Positions 56,656-64,000 of a stretch of DNA of 64,000 bases are shown here, piece by piece (position 1 is the first letter of the stretch; each line of letters opens with the position of its first letter). The DNA comes from Morinoia aosen. Its lineage: Eukaryota; Arthropoda; Malacostraca; Amphipoda; Talitridae. A program made the translations under genes and the position numbers. Where the stretch lies: assembly GCA_030386875.1 (NCBI GenBank), contig CM059577.1:23509038-23573037 (forward strand), given 5' to 3'. The notes beneath the pieces were generated by a model that saw nothing but the letters and a program-made list of their open reading frames with translations, did not search any database and was not told the origin of the DNA.

Positions 56656-59273
56656 ACAGAAGTACTGTCAGTGACGGTAGCGGTGACTGAGGTTCAGCAG
56701 TATAATGTCACCATTACGGTCGTTAATTCCAGTATAAAACGGAATGGCGCACCACACAAAGATATACAAATTAAATAAGCTAAATTATACGACATCAATA
56801 CTGGCTCTCATACGGAGACGAAATACGAAGACTTCTGTACAAAGATGATCGAATATTACTCATCATGATTCGTCACCGAGACTCATAATTCAACCCTTTT
56901 CTTTTCGATTTCTTTTTAATGAATTTTCATCCACGGTGGTAGCTGGTACTTTCCATGACAGATTGACCAAAAACAAAATGCTTAAGAATTTCCTACACAT
57001 ACTCGCAAAAAATTTGTCAATCATGATTGATAAATTCCTTTTTTATTCTTGATTTAATTAGTTCATTATATTCTAATGATATTGATGAACGATTCATGTA
57101 TTCTAATTCTGATTACACAATCGTTGCTCACAATGTTTATTACTATGAGTAGTATGAGTACAATATCATGTGAAAATATTATTATAATTGTAATATCTTT
57201 TTTACAAGTTTAACTCATAATTTTTATCAGAGGCGTGGCTGAACGCTTGATGGATTGACGGGTAGATCACGTACCAATACAGACGCATTCACGACCACGA
57301 GTTACTGAAATGTGTAGGTGAAAGACCGTGGACTTTTTCGCTGCTTTGCAGTGGAGTTGGTTTTGATGTGTGGGTGGTGTTGGCTAAAATAGAAAAGTGG
57401 TATATGCTAGAATAGATAGGTGGTGTAGGCTAAGGCCCAGTCTCGCAGACCATCTGCTCGATACCTCATGCGAGCTTGCTAGATGCTGCTTCGCTAGCTC
57501 AGTGTGAAATGGACTTTAGGTAGGTAATTAGTATAGGCTAGAATAGGTGGTGGTGTAGCCTAGGACAGGGAAATAATGTAGAATACGAAAAAATGCTGTC
57601 AGCGTAAAAAAATTAATCTACAGAACTGGTATAATTACAGGACCTGCTGGGAACATCTTGCTTGAGTTTCCAGCATCTAGGCTAGGATGACTAGCTGCTA
57701 GGAAACTCAAGCTCAAGGAAAGTAGTTCCTAGTTCCTAGCTTATAAAGTAAGAAGTTATTTTGATGGAGTTACTGTATCACAGCTGTTTTAAAGCGTCTT
57801 ATGTTTTTCTCATAAAATTAATCGTTGTTTCGATGAAAGTTATCGCCTTTGAGTCGTTTTAAAGGTCTGCGTTTGCATGAACTGAACATCTCAGTCTGGT
57901 GCCGGCAGCGTTCCGGTGAGGATGTGAGGTGTGGGTGACGCGCGCCACGCGGGCCCTGCGTGTCCGCCCCGCCATGCAGCGCACAAATCGCTCGGCCTCC
58001 GACACGTGGCTTCTCATGTTAAAGAAAATCGGCTTAAGGCCTTGCAAAATTCTTTAAAATTTATGTGAATATTTTTGAACATTTTTCATTAGTTTTTTCT
58101 TTATTTTTTCAAAATAAAAAGGCTCGTTTAGAGGAGAAAATATACATGGAATCGGGAGTAGCCGTCTAGTGAGACTATTAGACTTATTTTGAAATTGGTT
58201 CGTAGAAAAAATGCACTGTTTTTTGTAGGAATTGGGGCTTTATATTTAAGTGAAATAACAATTCTATAAAATGACACCATTGCGGAATTCAGCAGGTGTA
58301 GGGAATAAAAAGAATACCACAGCCAAGTTCTCGAATTACACAAAGTTTGACGAGTCAAAATACCAAAGTGAAAGTCATCATTTCTGGACGCAGGAGACGT
58401 GATATCGCGTCGCGTGTTTGGTTGGTTTCGAAAATTTCGTTGTACCAAAAATCTAAATTTATTATCGTTCACGAACGTTCAATAAACGAAGGAAGTAGTC
58501 TTTACGAAGAGGGTTGCTTTTGTTCTGTTTCTGTTACTGAACACTTTGGTGAAAATCTGTACGATTCTTGAACGAGTTTGAGCTCTTTATTTAACGCCTG
58601 TACGATTTTTTCCGGTGGAAAATCGATCGCCTTATAACATCGGAACTTGACTGAAATAGAAGGGAATGGTTTAGCACTTGTGGTAGGCAGTAGAGAGCAA
58701 GTTATGGAATATCATCCAGTAAATGAACGAAAGATTTTTATTTTTGATTGCTTTTAAAATTACGGTAATATTCGTTACGACATTTGAAAAGGACTTAACA
58801 TGACGAACATTAAAAATTCAATATTCATTTAGAAAATTTGAGATTTTAATGCAGTTCAAAAAAATAACTCAATAATGACGATATCAAAACGCAAAAATAG
58901 CAATAAAACAACGCAATAACGGAAAAATAGCATACAATTCTGTCACTAGATTTAGCGTGATTTAGCTACATCGAAAAAATTACACAAGTTATGTCGTGAA
59001 ATCCCCAAAAAATTAAAAAACGAACCCAATTCACTATATTTTTCTACCAAAAATGGAAACACAAAAAGCTCTACACTCGATTAAGTTTTCAATATTTCCT
59101 ATCTTGATGTCCTTCTTTGGTGGACAATTTTTTTCTATTCCCATAAATTCACTGACACGAGCAGCATATGATGAACTTAGACTTGAATTATCTCTTATTT
59201 AATCTTTTTACTTATCTGATATCTAGCGAATTTAATTCATTTGAACAAATGTTCATTTTGCTTAAATCGCAAA
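56656..59273. other. No gene recognised; stray 23-bp units and a GC-rich patch
   Basis: 57370-57570 carries isolated decayed 23-bp units. 57662-57710 has a small inverted repeat around TTGAGTTTCC/GGAAACTCAA. 57890-57990 is GC-rich with an open minus frame of no known family. The rest is AT-rich. Confidence 0.4.
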
Positions 59274-59502
59274 TTCACTAGAAATTTAAAAACGAAGAAA
59301 ATGCTAACTAAGTTAATCATTTTCATTCAAAAGCATGAACAAAAAATCGAAAACGTTTCGGAGACCAGCTCCATCATCAGTTCTGCCAGTCTGCCTGGTG
59401 TTGGAGCTCGTCTCTGAAACGTTTTCGGTTTTTTCTTCTTGCTTTTGAATAAAAATGACAAATTTAGTTAGCCTTTACTTCGTTTTTTAAATTTCTAGTA
59501 AT
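59274..59502. repeat. Second long inverted repeat with shared motif
   Basis: Arms of about 100 bp (59274-59373 and 59401-59502), imperfect, around a loop of about 27 bp. On the minus strand the left arm reads CTGATGATGGAGC...CTCCGAAACGTTTTCG, the same architecture as the motif in the 39-kb inverted repeat. Confidence 0.85.
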
Positions 59503-59794
59503 TCATTTAAATTCAATCTGATGAAATTTATTTAATTTATTCAACTTGAATCCAACGTACAATGTTACCTCAAAACACCAATAATTCAAAACATTTGACT
59601 TACTTCTGTTGACTCCACAAACTTCAATTTTTAAACCGCTTTCATTTTTCCATTGAAGCTCTCGTTTCAATGAAAGTTTGTGTTATATAAAGCAAAAACT
59701 ATGATAATTTCGTGTACATTAAAAGAAAACACGAGGTCCGACATATACAGATGCTTTAAAAAACAGTTGGCCGCCGGAGCAAGACCGAGCGGAA
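59503..59794. other. No gene recognised
   Basis: AT-rich flank of the inverted repeat. Confidence 0.4.
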
Positions 59795-60020
59795 AATCTC
59801 GTACCTCACGTAGCGATGGGTAGAATTCCCTGCCTCACATAGCCGCTGGAAAATCACCTACCTCACATAGTCATATGAAAAATCCCATTCCTCATATAGA
59901 CGCTGGAAAAATCACAAGCCTCATACAGACGCGGGGAAAATCACATACCTCATATATGTAGAGGTGGGAAGAATCACCTATCTCATGTAGCGATGTGAAA
60001 AATCACCTACCACATCAACC
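59795..60020 (+). repeat. Diverged tandem units of about 28 bp, cluster 1
   Basis: Imperfect copies built on CCTCACATAG...GGAAAATCACC. Same family as 61690-61855. Confidence 0.75.
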
Positions 60021-60062
60021 TTCAGTCGGAAGCTTTGGGTTGAAATGCAAATTTAGTTCCCA

Positions 60063-60226
60063 TGTAGAGTTTCTCTGAGAAACTCTGAAACACGGAGGAG
60101 TTGTGTGGTGTGGAACTTGGGCTGTGTGGGGAGAGAATCTTGTCGTCTGAAACTGAGAGGTAAGAACTGAGAACGGAAACTCAGAGGAGTTGTGTGGAAC
60201 TGAAACTCAGAGGAGGAGTTGAAACT
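60063..60226 (+). repeat. Early, diverged copies of the 26-bp satellite
   Basis: Several irregular copies of the GAAACTCAGAGGAGTTGTG unit that is amplified at 62897-64000. Confidence 0.75.
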
Positions 60227-61689
60227 ACTGTAAATTCAAAACTTTCAAGATTTTCTCTGTTCGTCGTGATAAAAAATAGCCTTCATCGACTTCTGCAACA
60301 TTGCCACTGGTCGTCATGGGCGAATTGAACAGAAAATCACTATCTCAAAATTAATAAGTAAAAATTGACGCATGTGTGTGACAATTATTCACCACAAACA
60401 TCGCTGGGCAATAAAGAGAAGTTGTCAGGTATTCACAGCTGCCAACAGCCGTTTAAACAGATCCTTTCAAACTGAACATACATTTTCATGCGTACGTTGA
60501 CAGTTACGTAGACGACACATATTCCGGAAGTATTTTGCCACCATCTAGCTTTTGATATGTCTCTCATCGCTGCTCCCTGTCTTGTGTTTTGAAAGTTTTG
60601 CATCGATCATTCTTTTTATATAATTGTTCATAATTGTATCATTATATTTCATATAATGATGTATCACTATATTCCATATAACGATATTGTATTTTATATA
60701 ATGATACCTTTTATATGATGACATAATTGTCTTTTTAAAATGCATATCTTTATACAAATAATTCAATTATTATCATTATTTCGTTTAATTATATAACTAT
60801 TCCTATATTTTATATAATTGTTCTTAAGCCAGATTAGTTCATGATATTTTATTGAACTAAAGCTCTCCTTCATAACACACACAATTATCGTGACGTAAAT
60901 TCAACATACATACATGTTGTTTTAATACATTCAGAACACAATCTGTAAGAATGTTGATCTGTGCTTTGAGTTGACCGAAGTAACGTAAACATCGAGACAA
61001 TAATTCTTTAGTTCAGTGAAATGAATTATTTTAATAATGTGAATATTTAATTCCCTTAACCATGATCGATTTCATGTGCATTGATTTTTTGAATTAGTTC
61101 TAATTGATAACTTTATATAAGCGATTAAAAGTATGTTTAGTTCAAATAAAGCTTTTCTGAAGCGTAAAATTTAACTAAAATATAATCTGAAATTTCACTA
61201 AATTATGAAAAGTTGAAAATTTAAATATAATGGTTAAAATATAATTTTTCAGCTCAATAAGATATCGCCAAAAATCAATAACCACTCATCAAAAGCACGA
61301 TTGAAACAAGAACAAAAAATTTAAAATTGATCACTAAATGTTTGCCTAAATTTTCCATAGATGGCCGCAGCCATAAAAGGACTTATGGTCATTTAAAGGT
61401 GCTGCAGTCATGGAAAAAATTACCTACCCTAAATTGTCCCGGTTGTGAAAATATTCGTCTACCTTTTATGGTTTTAACTTTAAAAATATTAGCTACCTAG
61501 CACTGCAGCGGTTTTTAAAAAATATTTGCTTTATAAGGCTTCAGTCATAAAAAGAATCATTTACCTTATTTGACTGCCCACATAAATTGTTTCATATGCA
61601 TGAATTCTTCTGTAAAAAGAACCTCCAAGCAAAAACAAAAACTTTAAATTAGACCATAAAGTAACAACTTCTATTAAATGCTATCAACC
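60227..61689. other. No gene recognised
   Basis: 60600-60800 is a low-complexity TATAAT-rich stretch with short repeats of TATATAATGAT. The rest is AT-rich. Confidence 0.4.
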
Positions 61690-61855
61690 ACGAGGAAAAA
61701 TCACTCACCTCACATAGCCGAAGACAAAATCACCTACCTCACATAGTCGCAGTTGCAAAATCACCTTCCTCACATAGCCGAAGACAAAATCACCCACCTC
61801 ACATAGCCGAAGACAAAATGACCTACCTCACATAGTCGCAGTTACAAAAAAATCC
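61690..61855 (+). repeat. 29-bp tandem units, cluster 2
   Basis: About five copies of a unit containing CACCTACCTCACATAGCCGA, closely related to cluster 1. Confidence 0.85.
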
Positions 61856-62896
61856 GATCGTCGAGTAAAAGGTGTTAATGCTCGCAAAATTTTCCATCAG
61901 AGAAATTAGTAATTACAGAAAAAAAATTATTTTACACTACCAACCTAACTAAATTTACGCTGTTCATCGAACATTACTGGTAATTGTGTGCTAGTTATCG
62001 ATGCAATCTATGTTGGGGATCCATATATCTAATTTATGAAGAATAACTTCTTCAGCAAGTACTACATTGAACTGTTTAGAAATCAATTGTGTAAGCAACC
62101 TGACATAACAGACCCCTATGGTTTACTTAATATCAGAAAGTGCAGAGGCAAAGTCTGTCGGAGTTGCTGGGCGTAACGGTAGAGTCACTTCTTTTTGTCA
62201 AATGAAAAACCCTGTGAAAGAATTGATTTATGTCACACTATGTGCAGTTAGGTTATATAAAAATATTTGATTTTAAAAGAAAAGTTGTGGTCCATTTTTT
62301 ATCGTGAAAGCCTCAGAAAATGCTTCTGAACATGTTAAATTTGCTACATAGGTAAGTTGCCGACGTTTATTAGATCACGAGTTTGTAAAAAGACAGAAAA
62401 TAACTTTGTGCGAATGAACTAATTCCCTGATGACGTTTTACTTGATGCTGCATCTATGACGCTCGAGATCGTAAGTTATATATGAAATTCTAATCTTTGT
62501 ATTCACTAATCGATTAAAAAATCATGGTAATCATCTATGTTATACTATGTATAGCTGAGTTATCTACTCAGTGAAAATACATTTTTAATTTTCATTCCAT
62601 TATTTTAAAAGTTTAGGATGATATGATTCAACTTTATTTACAAGGTAAGAACACCTTTTCATATTATAACTCCAAATTTTCAACTATATAAGGGGTTATG
62701 GTAAAATTTTATCTACGCAATACGAAACACATTTTATAGTTTTAAATTAATATTTTAAACTGTTAATGAGACCATGATTACACTTCAATTCAATAAAAAC
62801 ACGTTCAACAGTTTAAAAGTTCATATTTTTCATATATATATTTTTAAAAGTTCATGAGACCATCCATGATAAAATTGATTCGCGCAACGGCTCAAG
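61856..62896. other. No gene recognised
   Basis: AT-rich, no long frame. Confidence 0.4.
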
Positions 62897-64000
62897 ATCT
62901 GAAACTCAGAGGAGATGTGTGGAACTGAAACTTAGAGGAGTTGTGTGGAACTGAAACTCAGAGGAGATGTGTGGAACTGAAACTTAGAGGAGTTGTGTGG
63001 AACTGAAACTCAGAGGAGTTGTGTGGAACTGAAACTCAGAGCAGTTGTGTGGAACTGAAACTTAGAGGAGTTGTGTGGAACTGAAACTCAGAGGAGTTGT
63101 GTGGAACTGAAACTCAGAGGAGTTGTGTGGAACTGAAACTCAGAGGAGTTGTGTGGAACTGAAACTCAGAGGAGTTGTGTGGAACTGAAACTCAGAGGAG
63201 TTGTGTGGAACTGAAACTCAGAGGAGTTGTGTGGAACTGAAACTCAGAGGAGTTGTGTGGAACTGAAACTCAGAGGAGTTGTGTGGAACTGAAACTCAGA
63301 GCAGTTGTGTGGAACTGAAACTCAGAGGAGTTGTGTGGAACTGAAACTCAGAGGAGTTGTGTGGAACTGAAACTCAGAGCAGTTGTGTGGAACTGAAACT
63401 CAGAGCAGTTGTGTGGAACTGAAACTCAGAGCAGTTGTGTGGAACTGAAACTCAGAGGAGTTGTGTGGAACTGAAACTCAGAGGAGTTGTGTGGAACTGA
63501 AACTCAGAGGAGTTGTGTCGAACTGAAACTCAGAGGAGTTGTGTGGAACTGAAACTCAGAGCAGTTGTGTGGAACTGAAACTCAGAGGAGTTGTGTGGAA
63601 CTGAAACTCAGAGGAGTTGTGTGGAACTGAAACTCAGAGCAGTTGTGTGGAACTGAAACTCAGAGCAGTTGTGTGGAACTGAAACTCAGAACAGTTGTGT
63701 GGAACTGAAACTCAGAGGAGTTGTGTGGAACTGAAACTCAGAGGAGTTGTGTGGAACTGAAACTCAGAGGAGTTGTGTGGAACTGAAACTCAGAGGAGAT
63801 GTGTGGAACTGAAACTTAGAGGAGTTGTGTGGAACTGAAACTCAGAGGAGTTGTGTGGAACTGAAACTCAGAGGAGTTGTGTGGAACTGAAACTCAGAGG
63901 AGTTGTGTGGAACTGAAACTCAGAGAAGTTGTGTGGAACTGAAACTCAGAGGAGTTGTGTGGAACTGAAACTCAGAGGAGTTGTGTGGAACTGAAACTCA
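62897..64000 (+). repeat. 26-bp satellite, about 42 copies, runs off the window
   Basis: Unit of 26 bp containing CTGAAACTCAGAGGAGTTGT. Variants: GAGCAG for GAGGAG, ACTTAG for ACTCAG, and GGAGAT. No long frame, since 26 is not a multiple of three. The right end is not in the window. Confidence 0.96.

Noticed and set aside
57859-58047. GC-rich minus-strand frame of 62 codons as an exon
   Set aside because: Arg-rich composition follows from local GC content; no clear splice sites or homology recognised.
1-64000. tRNA or rRNA genes
   Set aside because: I saw no convincing A-box/B-box pair with a cloverleaf and no rRNA-like block; a covariance-model scan would be decisive and could not be run.

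Overview
The window looks like AT-rich, intron- and repeat-laden nuclear DNA of an arthropod. The evidence is a Ty1/copia element whose primer-binding site matches the internal tRNA-iMet type used by Drosophila copia, CR1/Jockey-type LINEs with simple-repeat 3' tails, a GT31 glycosyltransferase of animal type preceded by a spliceosomal acceptor, and abundant minisatellites. I cannot decide between crustacean and insect from sequence alone. Only one host gene is convincing; most of the rest is mobile elements in various states of decay plus tandem arrays.

Region 0.4-9.7 kb: a minus-strand LINE (ORF1p, then ORF2 with APE-type endonuclease and reverse transcriptase, 3' tail of 9-bp repeats) is cut in two by a plus-strand copia element (2481-6958). 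The copia has 237-bp LTRs and a TTTCA target duplication, and the LINE reading frame resumes across the insertion point. Both elements carry inactivating lesions. Region 11.7-19.3 kb: a fragment of a second LINE family, a possible terminal exon (14.07-14.24 kb), a dispersed repeat with an internal 26-bp tandem, and inserted in that repeat a young 2.25-kb Gypsy-type element. Its two 599-bp LTRs look identical, but it encodes only the back half of RT plus RNase H. A decayed, roughly 0.7-0.8-kb, three-copy duplication follows.

Region 19.3-29.6 kb: mostly non-coding, with short tandem repeats, a candidate TIR element (25.4-26.9 kb) and a second, 5'-truncated, rearranged plus-strand copy of the first LINE. 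Region 29.7-31 kb: the single clear gene, a 383-aa beta-1,3-galactosyltransferase-like type II membrane enzyme on the minus strand. Its last codons and 3' UTR lie in a copy of the same dispersed repeat that hosts the Gypsy element.

Region 31.9-64 kb: a minisatellite landscape (units of 21, 24, 65, 22, about 67, 11, 23 and 26 bp). Embedded in it are two long hairpin-forming inverted repeats, a 292-bp direct-repeat pair, a hAT-like MITE and a possible coding exon at 52.4 kb. The very long open frames inside the minisatellites come from units whose tandem copies never create a stop; they are not genes.

The best candidates for something undescribed are the RT-RNase H-only LTR element, the dispersed repeat that supplies the galactosyltransferase stop codon and also preserves an empty-site paralogue of the Gypsy insertion, and the inverted repeats sharing a CTGA(A/T)GATG-hairpin-CGAAACGTT motif.
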